Below the pieces are notes generated by a model, which did no database searches, was not told the DNA's origin, and was given only the letters and a program-made list of their open reading frames with translations. Made by a program: the position numbers and the translations under genes. 64,000 nt of DNA from Pseudomonadota bacterium (GTDB lineage: Bacteria; Pseudomonadota; Gammaproteobacteria; Acidiferrobacterales; Acidiferrobacteraceae), in assembly GCA_021777335.1 (NCBI GenBank), contig JAJYDT010000003.1:1-64000 (forward strand). The letters are read 5' to 3'. Below, one piece after another: positions 17,622 through 33,000 of the stretch (within the stretch, counting starts at the first letter, position 1; each line of letters opens with the position of its first letter).

Positions 17622-18754
17622 ATCTCGCCGCCTATGCGGTGTCGAGGTCGCGCGGACGGCGGTTTCCCGAGGACGTGCCTGCCTATCGCAGCGAGTTCCA
17701 GCGGGACCGCGACCGCATCATCCATTCAAGCGCGTTCCGGCGTCTCGAGTACAAGACGCAGGTGTTCGTCAACCACGAGGGCGATCTGTTCCGGACCCGG
17801 CTCACGCACTCGATCGAGGTGGCCCAGATCGCCCGCTCGATCGCGCGCGCGCTCGGGCTGAACGAGGATCTCGCAGAGGGCATCGCGCTGGCGCACGATC
17901 TCGGGCACACGCCATTCGGACATTCCGGTCAGGATGCACTCAATGCGTGCATGAGCAACTACGGGGGCTTCGAGCACAACCTCCAGTCGCTGCGGGTCGT
18001 CGAGTTTCTCGAGGAGCGCTACGCCTCATTTCCGGGACTCAATCTGACGTTCGAGACCCGCGAGGGGATACTCAAGCACTGTTCCGTGAAGAAGGCCGCG
18101 GAGCTTGGCGACGTGGGTGAACGTTTTCTGCGCAATACCGAGCCGAGTCTCGAGGCGCAGCTCGTCAATCTCGCGGACGAGATCGCTTACAACAACCATG
18201 ACGTCGATGACGGTCTGCGCGCGGGCCTGGTGGAGTTCGACGAGATTCGCGCCGTGACCCTGTTCGCCGAGCAGTGCGCTACCGCCGAGGCCGCGCATCC
18301 CGGGCTGCCGGAGCGCCGTCTCATCCATGAGACCGTCCGGCGCATGATCAACGTCCTCGTGGTCGATGTCATCGACTACAGCCGGTCGCTGATCACGGCC
18401 GCAGGCGTCCAGGACGTCGATGAGGTGCGCTTGGCCGGGAAGCCGCTCTTCCAGTACAGCCCGCCGATGGCGGAGAAGAGTCTCGAACTCAAACGTTTTC
18501 TGCGCGAGCAACTGTATGCCCACTTCCGCGTGCGGCGCATGAGCCTGAAGGCGGCCGCGGTCGTGCGCCGCCTGTTCGAGGCCTTCATGAGCGACGCACG
18601 TCTGCTCCCGCCCCAGTATCAGCAGGCCATCCGGGATGCCAATGGGGAGGAGACGGCGCACGCACGCGTCGTGGCCGATTATGTGGCCGGCATGACCGAT
18701 CGTTTTGCCATCCAGGAGTATGGCCGCCTGTTCGAACCCGCTGAACTCACGTGA
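17618..18754 (+). CDS. dgt: dGTP triphosphohydrolase-like HD-domain protein
   Basis: The 378-aa protein is a dNTP triphosphohydrolase of the HD superfamily, removing triphosphate from dGTP or other dNTPs. Metal ligands are visible in order: [12 protein letters not shown] (His), [12 protein letters not shown] (HD) and the later [17 protein letters not shown] (Asp). The N-terminal [18 protein letters not shown] motif is typical of the shorter (about 380 aa) Dgt type. The start is GTG 17618 overlapping the aroB stop. Many relatives keep this aroB-adjacent position. The exact substrate preference cannot be read. Confidence 0.92.
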   Translation: MNLAAYAVSRSRGRRFPEDVPAYRSEFQRDRDRIIHSSAFRRLEYKTQVFVNHEGDLFRTRLTHSIEVAQIARSIARALGLNEDLAEGIALAHDLGHTPFGHSGQDALNACMSNYGGFEHNLQSLRVVEFLEERYASFPGLNLTFETREGILKHCSVKKAAELGDVGERFLRNTEPSLEAQLVNLADEIAYNNHDVDDGLRAGLVEFDEIRAVTLFAEQCATAEAAHPGLPERRLIHETVRRMINVLVVDVIDYSRSLITAAGVQDVDEVRLAGKPLFQYSPPMAEKSLELKRFLREQLYAHFRVRRMSLKAAAVVRRLFEAFMSDARLLPPQYQQAIRDANGEETAHARVVADYVAGMTDRFAIQEYGRLFEPAELT

Positions 18755-18842
18755 CGCCGGTGAACTGGCCAGCGCCTGCGATGCCACGTCGTGCGCTGGA
18801 GCATGGCCGGGGGCGGGTCAGCAACGGGATTCCACGGGCTCA

Positions 18843-18871
18843 TTGAAAATGCAGCGGTTGCACGGCATACT
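18843..18871 (+). promoter_or_regulatory. Possible sigma-70 promoter of gltB
   Basis: TTGAAA (18843-18848) and CATACT (18866-18871) are separated by exactly 17 nt in the dgt-gltB gap. Transcription would begin near 18878, about 36 nt before the proposed GTG start of gltB. This also argues against the longer gltB reading frame, which would begin upstream of the promoter. This is a pattern match only. Confidence 0.45.
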
Positions 18872-18913
18872 TTCTGCCCTTTTTTTGACGGTCTGATAGT
18901 CACCGCGCACGAC

Positions 18914-24779
<5,866 letters not shown>

Positions 24780-24780
<1 letters not shown>

Positions 24781-25844
24781 TGTCTACCCGGCTTCGCAAT
24801 GACCGGCTGCTGCGGGCCCTGGCCCGCCAACCGGTGGATATGACCCCGGTCTGGTTGATGCGCCAGGCCGGGCGGTATCTGCCGGAATACCGCGAGGCAC
24901 GGGCGCGGGCCGGGTCCTTTCTTACCCTCTGCACGACCCCTGAATTGGCATGCGAGGTGACGCTGCAACCCGTGCGACGTTTTCCGCTCGACGCGGCGAT
25001 CCTGTTCTCCGACATCCTCACCATCCCCGATGCCATGGGGCTTGGTCTGGAGTTCGATGATCAGGGGCCACACTTCAGCCGGCCCTTGCGGTCAGCCGCC
25101 GAGATCGACCGGCTCGGGGTGCCGGATCCGGAAGAGGCGCTTCGTTACGTGCCTGATACCGTACGCCTGGTGCGGCGCGAACTGGACGGCATGGTCCCGC
25201 TCATCGGGTTTTCCGGATCACCCTGGACACTGGCGACCTATATGGTGGAAGGGGGATCGAGCCACGATTACCGCCTGATCAAGGGGCTCTGTTTTACGGA
25301 GCCTGCGGCCGCGCGTCGCCTGCTCGATGTCTTGGCGCGCGCGATCACGGTCTATCTCAACGCCCAGATCGCGGCCGGTGCCCAGGCCATCATGCTGTTC
25401 GATACCTGGGGCGGCGTGCTGACCGAACATGGTTATCGCGAGTACTCGCTTGACCCTATGCGGCAGGTGGTTGCAGGGCTCACGCGCCAGGCGGACGGAC
25501 GCGATGTGCCGGTCATCGTGTTCACAAAAGGGGGTTCCGCATGGCTCGAAGCGCAGGCGGACCTTGGGGTCGATGCCCTTCAGCTCGATTGGACCGTGAG
25601 CCTGGCGTCTGCCCGCGCGCGGGTTGGAGACCGGGTGGCCTTGCAGGGGAATCTCGATCCGGCACTGCTGGTGGCGCCTGTGGCGCGGATGGAGGCTGAG
25701 GTCAGGACCCTGCTGGCGGACTACGGGCCCTGGCCAGGCCATGTGTTCAATCTGGGTCATGGGGTGACGCCCGATGTCGACCCCGGACACGTCGGCAGGC
25801 TCGTGGACGCCGTGCATCGACTGAGTCTCGCATACCACCGCTAA
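24780..25844 (+). CDS. hemE: Uroporphyrinogen decarboxylase
   Basis: HemE decarboxylates the four acetates of uroporphyrinogen III to give coproporphyrinogen III. The 354-aa protein has the N-terminal signature [16 protein letters not shown], the catalytic region [20 protein letters not shown] and the GNLDPALL and HVFNLGHGV motifs. The start is GTG 24780, overlapping the gltD stop as TAGTG. The gltBD-hemE order is shared with pseudomonads. The later heme-related genes hemW and hemJ lie elsewhere in the window on the other strand. Confidence 0.97.
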
Positions 25845-25872
25845 ATCAGTATTCCCTTATGGGAATGGTGGT

Positions 25873-26085
25873 TTATGCACATTGTGCTGAGGCTGGCAAT
25901 AGCCGGCCCGACAATTTTTTTCAAACCAGAGCGTTTCGCAGCTGATCGGTGTTATCAGTTGAAAACATTATGTTTTCTCGCCAGTCTATTTTTTGGTCAA
26001 ACTAAAGAAAAATAAGGAATCAGGCCTTGATCGGAGTGTCTTTCAGCACACTGTCAACAATGTTATCCACAGCTTCTGTGGGTAA
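25873..26085. promoter_or_regulatory. Cluster of three DnaA-box matches (candidate origin-like or DnaA-regulatory site)
   Basis: TTATGCACA at 25873-25881 and TTATCCACA at 26063-26071 are perfect matches to the TTATNCACA consensus on the plus strand. TGTGGGTAA at 26077-26085 is a one-mismatch box (TTACCCACA) on the minus strand, facing the second box across 5 nt. Between the first two lie AT-rich runs and a palindrome. Possible roles are a replication origin, a DnaA-titrating or DnaA-reactivating locus (datA/DARS-like), or DnaA control of priA. The dnaA gene is not in the window, and gene directions do not diverge from this point. Confidence 0.5.
25961..25977. repeat. 17-bp perfect palindrome
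   Basis: GAAAACAT-T-ATGTTTTC is a perfect inverted repeat with a single central base, inside the AT-rich gap and between the outer DnaA-box matches. It is long enough for a dimeric regulator. It has no flanking T-run pattern of a terminator. Confidence 0.6.
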
Positions 26086-26170
26086 TTGGACCTTTCGGTT
26101 TTTTCTCAACGAGTTACGGTCTCATGCGTGGGCCGATGCTCCACCGCAACCCCCTCCGGCCCCCTGATTC

Positions 26171-28339
26171 ATGCCGACGCTACCGCGGGTATCCGTTGCG
26201 GTACCGGCTCCGCGCCGGGTCCTGTTTGATTATCTGTGGCCGGAAGGGATGTCTTTGGTTCCGGGGGTGCGGGTGCGCGTGCCGTTTGGATCCCGCAGCG
26301 TCGTCGGCATCGTGGTCGCGCTGGACGTTCAGAGCGCCATCGCACCCGACCGGCTTCGTCCCGTCACCCGGGTCCTTGATGAAACCCCGCTGTTCGGCGC
26401 GGGACTGTTGCGGCTTTTACGCTGGGCCGCTGACTACTATTGCCATCCCATCGGCGAGGTGATGAACGCGGCGTTGCCACGCACACTGCGTGAGGGTGCG
26501 GCGCTGCCTTGCGGGGCGCGTCTCTGGAGCCTCACCACGGAAGGGCGTGCGCGCCTTGAGCCACCGGGCAGGGGTCCGCTCGCGGCCCGGCTGTGGGCGG
26601 TCTTGCGCCGGCAGACCACCGTTGCCGAGGAGGGACTCACGCCCGCAGGGCGCGCCTGGTTCGCGCGCTGGCACGGCCAAGGGTTCGTGGTCGCCCACGA
26701 GGCGCCACTTGTGACCCCACCCGAGGCGCCGGCCGCCGCGCCGACGGTGCTGAATGAGGCGCAGCGGCATGCCGCGTCCGGGATCGAGGCGCTCGCCAAG
26801 GACCCCAGGCCGGTGCTCTTGCACGGTGTCACCGGCAGTGGCAAGACCGAGGTGTATCTCGCGGCTATCCGCGCCACGCTCGGCCGCGGTCTGCAATCGC
26901 TCGTGCTTGTGCCGGAGATCGGGTTGACACCGCAGTTCGTCCGCCGTCTCGAATGTCTCAGTGCGACGATTGTCCTTCTGCATTCCGGGCTTTCCGATGG
27001 CGAACGCGCACGTGCCTGGACTGCGGCTTACCGGGGAGAGGCGGCGATCGTGGTGGGGACGCGGTCGGCCGTGTTCGCGCCGCTCGCACGGCCCGGGCTC
27101 ATCGTGGTTGACGAGGAGCACGACCTCTCCTACAAGCAGCACGAGGGATTCCGTTACCATGGGCGCGACCTTGCGGTTCTGCGCGCTCATTACGAGCGGG
27201 TGCCGGTAGTGCTCGGTTCGGCGACGCCATCGCTCGAGAGCCTGCACAACGCAGCGCTCGGCCGTTATCGTCTGCTGTCGCTCCCGGGCCGCGCGCTGGC
27301 CCAGAAGATGCCCGGCATCCAGATCCTCGACTTGCGGCGTCTGCCGCTTGCAGACGGCATATCACCCCCGCTGCTTGAGCGGCTGCGCGCGGTGTATGCG
27401 GGCAGGGATCAGGCGCTCCTCTTTCTGAACCGCCGCGGTTTTGCCCCGGTGCTTACCTGTCCTTCCTGCGGCTGGATCGCCTCCTGCACCCGCTGCGATG
27501 CGTACTTCACCTGGCATCGCGGAAGTGCCCGCCTGCGATGCCACCATTGCCAGTCGGAGCAACCCGTGGCTTCGCGCTGTCCGATGTGCGCCTGCGAGAC
27601 GCTCAAGCCCCTCGGTGCCGGCACCGAGCGGATCGAGCAGGCGCTCAAACGCCACTTCCCGGAGGCGATTGTGGAGCGCATAGACCGTGACACGACATCC
27701 GGCAAGGGGGTCCTCGCCAAACGTCTTCGGAGCGCCGAAGACCACGCGGATTTTCTCGTGGGTACGCAGATGTTGTCGAAAGGCCACGATTTTCCACGGG
27801 TCACACTGGTGGCCGTGCTTGCCATCGACGGGGCGCTCAATAGCGCGGATTTCCGTGCCCCGGAGCATGCTGCCCAGTTGCTGATCCAGGTCGCCGGCCG
27901 CGCGGGACGTGGCCAACGCCCAGGTGAAGTGTGGGTCCAGACGCAGCGCCCCGATGACCCGCTCTTCGCCGCCCTGCGGACACACGATTATCTCCGGTTC
28001 AGTGTCTCCACCCTGCGCGAACGGGAGGCAGCAGGATACCCACCATTTGGCCATCTCACACTCCTGAAGGCGCAGTCCAAGCGTCCTGGCGAGGCCCTGG
28101 ACTTTGTTTCCGCGGCGCGTGCGCGGGTCGACGGGCGGGTTCCGGACATCGAGCTTTTTGATCCGGTACCGAGCCTGATGGAGCGGCGTGCCGGCTGGCA
28201 CCGCGCACAGCTGCTGGTACGAGCGACCTCCCGCGGCTCGATGCGGCGCTTTCTCATGCGCTGGATGCCGGAACTGGAAGCGCTCGGTAGCCGCGTCCGC
28301 TGGCATCTTGACGTGGATCCGCAGGTGATCGAGACATGA
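26171..28339 (+). CDS. priA: Primosomal protein N' (replication restart helicase PriA)
   Basis: PriA recognises abandoned replication forks and reloads the replisome. The 722-aa protein has the N-terminal 3'-DNA-binding domain (VSVAVPAPRRVLFDYLWPEG), Walker A in LLHGVTGSGKTEVY, DEEH box in IVVDEEHDLSYKQ and helicase motifs through VAGRAGRGQRPGEV. Two zinc-binding groups lie between helicase lobes (CPSCGWIASCTRC and CHHC with CPMCAC). The start is ATG 26171, matching the usual PriA N-terminus. It follows a DnaA-box-containing gap. Confidence 0.97.
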   Translation: MPTLPRVSVAVPAPRRVLFDYLWPEGMSLVPGVRVRVPFGSRSVVGIVVALDVQSAIAPDRLRPVTRVLDETPLFGAGLLRLLRWAADYYCHPIGEVMNAALPRTLREGAALPCGARLWSLTTEGRARLEPPGRGPLAARLWAVLRRQTTVAEEGLTPAGRAWFARWHGQGFVVAHEAPLVTPPEAPAAAPTVLNEAQRHAASGIEALAKDPRPVLLHGVTGSGKTEVYLAAIRATLGRGLQSLVLVPEIGLTPQFVRRLECLSATIVLLHSGLSDGERARAWTAAYRGEAAIVVGTRSAVFAPLARPGLIVVDEEHDLSYKQHEGFRYHGRDLAVLRAHYERVPVVLGSATPSLESLHNAALGRYRLLSLPGRALAQKMPGIQILDLRRLPLADGISPPLLERLRAVYAGRDQALLFLNRRGFAPVLTCPSCGWIASCTRCDAYFTWHRGSARLRCHHCQSEQPVASRCPMCACETLKPLGAGTERIEQALKRHFPEAIVERIDRDTTSGKGVLAKRLRSAEDHADFLVGTQMLSKGHDFPRVTLVAVLAIDGALNSADFRAPEHAAQLLIQVAGRAGRGQRPGEVWVQTQRPDDPLFAALRTHDYLRFSVSTLREREAAGYPPFGHLTLLKAQSKRPGEALDFVSAARARVDGRVPDIELFDPVPSLMERRAGWHRAQLLVRATSRGSMRRFLMRWMPELEALGSRVRWHLDVDPQVIET

Positions 28340-28697
28340 CCCTGTTTGTACTGCCCGCTTGGTACGGCCGGCGGGGCCCGAGCGGTGTTTCCCGTTTGCC
28401 TCGTCGGGGCATCGAGAAAGAACCGGGTGCCTGGCGGCCCATGGCGACGACGACCCAAAACCGTGCACATCATTTTGACCCGGGTTTGATGGCGTCGTGG
28501 GATTTAAGACAAGCAGGGGGTTGGCAGAGGGACCCTGTCCCATCCTAAAAACGGAGATTGAAACCCGCTGTTCTATGTAATCTCCTGGGTGGGTTCCTGA
28601 CCCGAACACCAAAATTTCCTTGACCGCCAATAACCCGGTCGGCGTTTCAGGCGCATGACGGCGATCACCTGAATCATTCGGTCATCATGCCGATAAG

Positions 28698-28953
28698 ATG
28701 ACCGCAAACGCCGCCAGTCCCGATACCGCCGCAGCCGATACCGAAACGCTCCGTTTGCTCGAATGGCCGATGCTCGATGACGCAGGCGTCTATCGCCGGG
28801 CGGTTGCCCTCCCCGCTGAAGCACCCCCTCTTCGATACGCGCTACCAGGCGGTGGCTTTGGAGGCTGGTGCCGCGCTCGTGACTGCTGACGAGGCGTATT
28901 GGCACAAGGCGTATCCGCTCGGCGCGATCACCTTGTTGCGCGCTGCCGCGTGA
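28698..28953 (+). pseudogene. Frameshifted remnant of a PIN-domain (VapC-type) toxin
   Basis: Two frames together read as the C-terminal half of a type II toxin RNase of the PIN family. Frame one (from 28698) gives LEWPMLDDAGVYRRAVALP. After a one-base shift near 28815, frame two gives LKHPLFDTRYQAVALEAGAA, then LVTADEAYWHKAYPLG and a TGA at 28951-28953. The HPLFDTRYQAVALE and LVTADE blocks are the hallmark of the third and fourth acidic motifs of VapC. The N-terminal half with the first catalytic Asp is missing, as is an antitoxin gene. I conclude that a vapBC locus once stood here and has decayed. Confidence 0.7.
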
Positions 28954-28968
28954 TCGCTGTGTGGACGC

Positions 28969-28996
28969 AACCCCGCCACGATGCTCCGTCGGGGTT
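28969..28996. terminator. Possible bidirectional stem-loop terminator
   Basis: AACCCCG (28969-28975) and CGGGGTT (28990-28996) form a perfect 7-bp stem with a 14-nt loop. It lies between the plus-strand toxin remnant and the end of the minus-strand YdjM-like gene, where a terminator is expected. There is no T-run on either strand, so the call is weak. Confidence 0.3.
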
Positions 28997-29022
28997 ATAA
29001 CCGGCTGCCTGAAACAACCCCA

Positions 29023-30090
29023 TCACGAACTCATGCGGTCGGGTAATCCGCTGAGTGCGCGTGGTGCGAACCAGATACCATGGTTGCGGCAGAGGCCGTA
29101 GACGAGATGCGGGGCGTGTGGGGCCGGCAGCAGGAAGCGCACATCGCCAAAGAGCGCGCAGCGGTGGCCTTTGATCAGGGTCTCACCGGTCGCGAACGGA
29201 AATAGGCTGAACCGGCGATAGGGCCGGAGCGCCCGCGACTTCCACGCCCGCCACTCGAAACGCCGTGTATCCGGTGTCCCGTTCAGGAACGACAGACGCC
29301 GCCAGCCGGGGTGCGCAAGCGGGCGGTAGGCGTGCCACAGTGTATTCAGGAGGCCGGCGTCGGCCGGCACCGGCGAGGGTACTGTCCGTTGGTGCAGGTT
29401 CACGTAGGCGATCCGGTACTGCAGGATGCCGTAGGCGTTCCTGCGTGCGACGATGACCTGCCAGTTGAAGGGGGAGAGTGGTTGGGCCTCGGCCATCACC
29501 TCCGCCGGGGTCCAGCCGCGTCCCTGCGCGTAAGCCGCACCCCAGTGCTGCGCCTGCTCCCGCAGGCTGTTCTGGAATCCGATGTAGCCTGCGAGCAGTG
29601 CGAGCGCGATACCGGCCGGAAGCACGGAGTGCCGGAACACCCAGGATCCCGCGAGCCCTGCCACCACGATCCCCGTAAAGTACGGATCGATCACGAAGGT
29701 CGTCGGAACGCTGACGCGGATGTCCGAGATCGGCGCGAAGATCATGGTGCCGAATGAGGTCAGGACATCGGCGCCAATATGGGCCGCAATCGCGAGCGCG
29801 GTGACAGGCAGAAACGCGCGCCACGAATAACGGCCCCGGTAGATCCAGGAAAATATGAATGAAAGCAGGAGTGTCCACAATGGCAGCATGACGAGCGAGT
29901 GCGTCAGGCCACGGTGGATCAAAAGATACTGCTGACGGTTGAAGAACCAGACGATGAAGTCGATGTCCGGGAATATGCCCGCCAGGAACCCGATCCACAT
30001 GCGCGTGCGCACGGGCAGAGACCTCGGGTCCGTGCGCGCGGTGGCCCGCGCAAGCAGCGCGCCGACAAGGCCGTGGGTGAGTGTGTCCAA
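29023..30090 (-). CDS. YdjM-like membrane-bound metal-dependent hydrolase family protein
   Basis: The 355-aa protein begins MDTLTHGLVGALLARA and carries the histidine/aspartate signature of the DUF457/YdjM family: a first His in LTHG, then FPDIDFIV and HRGLTHSLVMLP, and a later AAHIGADVLTSFG. At least four or five membrane segments fill residues 30-190. The C-terminal 150 residues are a soluble domain rich in aromatic residues. Family members are annotated as inner-membrane hydrolases, but no substrate is known. It follows the RND gene by 9 nt on the same strand and is probably the last gene of that operon. Confidence 0.85.
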   Translation of the reverse strand: MDTLTHGLVGALLARATARTDPRSLPVRTRMWIGFLAGIFPDIDFIVWFFNRQQYLLIHRGLTHSLVMLPLWTLLLSFIFSWIYRGRYSWRAFLPVTALAIAAHIGADVLTSFGTMIFAPISDIRVSVPTTFVIDPYFTGIVVAGLAGSWVFRHSVLPAGIALALLAGYIGFQNSLREQAQHWGAAYAQGRGWTPAEVMAEAQPLSPFNWQVIVARRNAYGILQYRIAYVNLHQRTVPSPVPADAGLLNTLWHAYRPLAHPGWRRLSFLNGTPDTRRFEWRAWKSRALRPYRRFSLFPFATGETLIKGHRCALFGDVRFLLPAPHAPHLVYGLCRNHGIWFAPRALSGLPDRMSS

Positions 30091-30099
30091 GGCCCGGTT

Positions 30100-33000
30100 C
30101 TAGGGTACCCGGCCGCCGCGGCCAGCGTATGCGTGATAGCCGATCGGGATCACGAACAGTGTCAGTATGGTCGAGGCGAAGGTACCGAAGATGAGCGAGA
30201 TCGCGAGTCCGCCGAACACCGGGTCTACGATCATGACGAGGGTGCCAAAGATGATCGCGAACGCTGTCAGCAGGATTGGCCGCAGCCGCACGATGCCAGC
30301 CTGCAGTACTGCCTCGTCAAGCGTATGACCGGCGCGCCGGTACTCCAGAATGAAATCGATGAGCAGCAGGGCATTGCGCACAACGATACCGGCGAGTGCG
30401 ATCACGCCGATCATCGACGTGGCGGTGAAGTACTGGTGCATGAGCGCATGTCCCGGCAGGACGCCGATGACCGTCAGCGGGATCGCGCCCATCACGATGA
30501 GCGGGATCATGAACGAGCGGTAGTACGCGACCAGCGCAATGTAGATGAAAACGATGGCTACGCCGAAGGCGGAACCGAGATCGCGGAATACCTTGAGGGT
30601 CAGGCGCATCTCCCCGTCCCATCTGAGGCTGTAGTACAGACTGCTCGGCGGGGAGAGCAGCGTCTCGCGCAGGCGTATGCCGTTGCCCACGGGATGGATC
30701 CTGAAATAGCGCCAGAGATGCATCACCGCGTATACGGGACTCCCCCCGCTGATGCCGGCCGTGACGTAGACCACGGGCCGCTTGTCCTTGTGGAAGATCG
30801 GTCTTGGCGCGCGGCCCACATGCACGTCCGCGATTGCGGAGAGGGGAACTTGCCGACCGAAGCGGTTGGTAAAGAATACCTTGCCAAGATCCTGTGGGCT
30901 GACCCGGTTTGCGATCGGCACTTCGAGCCGGATCGGCACGGGCTGGCGCTCTCTGGGCATATGTACCGTGCCGATGTTGCTGCCATGCAGATAGGTCCTG
31001 AGTGTCTCCGCGACCTCCGACGGCGGGATCCCTGCAAGCGCCGCCTTTTTCTGATCGACGTGGATGGTGTACTGGAGCGCCTGTGACGGGACCGAATCGT
31101 CGACGCCGACGACGTGCGGCGTCTGGCGGAAGGCCTGTTCGACCTGACCGGCGATATGCTCCAGGACGTGGTAGTCCGGCCCCGCGAGCTCCGCGATGAT
31201 CGTGGCGCGTACGGGCGGCCCCGGGGGCTCCTGTACGAGCTTGATCGTGGAGTGCGTCTTGCGGGCGAGGCGGCGCAGCGGTGCGCGCAGGCGGTTCACG
31301 ATCTGGATCGATGTCAGAGAACGCCGGCGCTTGTCCTCAAGGTCGACGCGGACGTCCCCCATCTGGGGGCCGGTTTTCAGGACGCTACCCCGTAGCAGGC
31401 CGTTGAAATCCACCACGCCGCGGCCCCCCACGCTCGACTCATAGGTTGTCACATAACGCGCACGGCGCACCACATTGCCGACCATCCGCACAACACGATC
31501 GGTATCCTCAAGGGTGCTGCCCCGGCGGGTGCGTACGGTGATGTCGAATGTGTTGGTATTGTTCCTTGGGAGCATCTTGAACCGTACGAGCTTGAATACC
31601 GGCATTAACAGTACCAGCGCAAGCAGTACGACGATGGTGCCGAGGAAGATCCAGCGCAGGAGGCGGCTTCGGAGCAGGGCCCCCATGATGCGCGCGTAAC
31701 CACGCTCGAGCTGCTGTCCCCTGTGCGCGGGGGGTGGCGCGCTCGCCCTTGCGAGCCAGCGGCACGCGGCCCAGGGCGCCACGGTATAGGCGACGAAGAG
31801 CGACGCGAGCATGGCAACCGGCACGTTGAACGGGATTGGCCGCATGTAGGGACCCATCATGCCCGTGACCCAGAACATCGGCAGGAACGCCAGTATCACC
31901 GTCAGCGTGGCGAGGGTGGTCGGACGGCCGATCTCGTTTACCGCAGTCACGGCCGCGTGTTCAGGGTCTGCCAGTGATTTCGTGTAATGGCGGTGGATGT
32001 TCTCGACAACGACGATCGAATCATCGACCAGGAGGCCCAGCGCCAGGATGAGCGCAAACAGCGTGATGCGGTTGATGGTCTGTCCGGCGACCAGCCCCAC
32101 CGACAGCGTGATGAACAGTATGAGCGGGATCGTGATCGCGACGATCGAGGCGGCGCGCCATCCGAGAAACAAGATGAGCAGCAGAACCACGGTCGCAACC
32201 GCAATCGCGAGGTGCTCTACCAGGGTATTGACCGCTTCATTGGCACGGTGCCCGTCGTTGCGTGTCACGTTGACATGCACTGTCTCCGGGATCAGGTCCT
32301 TGCGTACCGCTTTGAGTTTCGCGAGCACCGCGCGCGCCACCGTCACTGCATTCGTGCCTTCGCGCTTGGCAATGGCGATCGTGACGGCATTGGTTTCTAT
32401 ATCGCGCGGCCGGCGGCCGGTGTAAGCGGGGCCGAAGCCGATATAATTGATGTGATGCAGCACGCCAGGGCCGTTCGTGATTCTCGCGATGTCGCGCAAC
32501 AGCACCGGGCGATTGCGGTACAGGCCAACCATGATATCGCTGATGCCGCGCGCGTTGTGCAGCATGCTGCCCGCGCGAACCGTGCCTGTGCCGTTATTGT
32601 TGACGAAATGCCCGGAGGGTACCGCCACATTGGCGGCTTTCAGCACGGCCTGGATCTGCGGCAGGGTGATGTTGTCCCGGTGCATGCGTGCGAGGTTGAG
32701 ACGCACATTGATCTGGCGGCGCTGGCCGCCCAGCACATAGGATACCGAGGTCCCGCGCACGCGCCGGAGGTGGTCGAGCACCTTCACGGCAATGTGTCTC
32801 AGGCTGGTGTCATTCATGCGGTTCGACGCAAGCGATACGGTCAGGATCGGGACATCGTCGACATTGACCGGCTGAACCAGTGGCGTCAGCGTACCGGGTG
32901 GCATGTGGTTCATGTTGCTCATGATCTGGTCATAGAGCTTGACCAGAGACTCGATCCGGTTCTGACCGACCTTGAAGCGGACCGTGACCACCCCCATGGA

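Larger units (their letters stand above)
25845..26170. other. AT-rich hemE-priA intergenic region
   Basis: No gene is present. By my hand count 25851-26110 is about 42 percent G+C, far below the surrounding genes. It contains three matches to DnaA boxes, A/T runs (25913-25921; 25988-26014), a small stem ATTCCC-ttat-GGGAAT at 25851-25866 and a 17-bp perfect palindrome. The priA promoter must lie here, but I see no unambiguous -35/-10 pair. Confidence 0.7.
28340..29022. other. Stretch without an intact gene downstream of priA
   Basis: This 683-bp stretch separates priA from the convergent YdjM-like gene. It contains a toxin pseudogene at 28698-28953 and a stem-loop at 28969-28996. A short frame that starts inside the priA stop (28336-28548) has no recognisable content. 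GGGAC-cct-GTCCC near 28530 is a small stem without a T-run. The part from 28340 to 28697 otherwise shows nothing I can name. Confidence 0.6.

Noticed and set aside
25851-25866. ATTCCC-ttat-GGGAAT stem after hemE as a terminator
   Set aside because: The stem is short and AT-containing and is followed by GGTGG with no T-run; it is more likely part of the regulatory gap.
28552-28564. CGGAGATTGAAAC, like the 3' end of some CRISPR repeats
   Set aside because: Only a single copy occurs, without spacers or repeat partners, and no cas gene is in the window.
28573-28905. 110-codon minus-strand frame over the toxin remnant
   Set aside because: It is an Arg-rich mirror of the PIN-domain remnant and has no recognisable domain.
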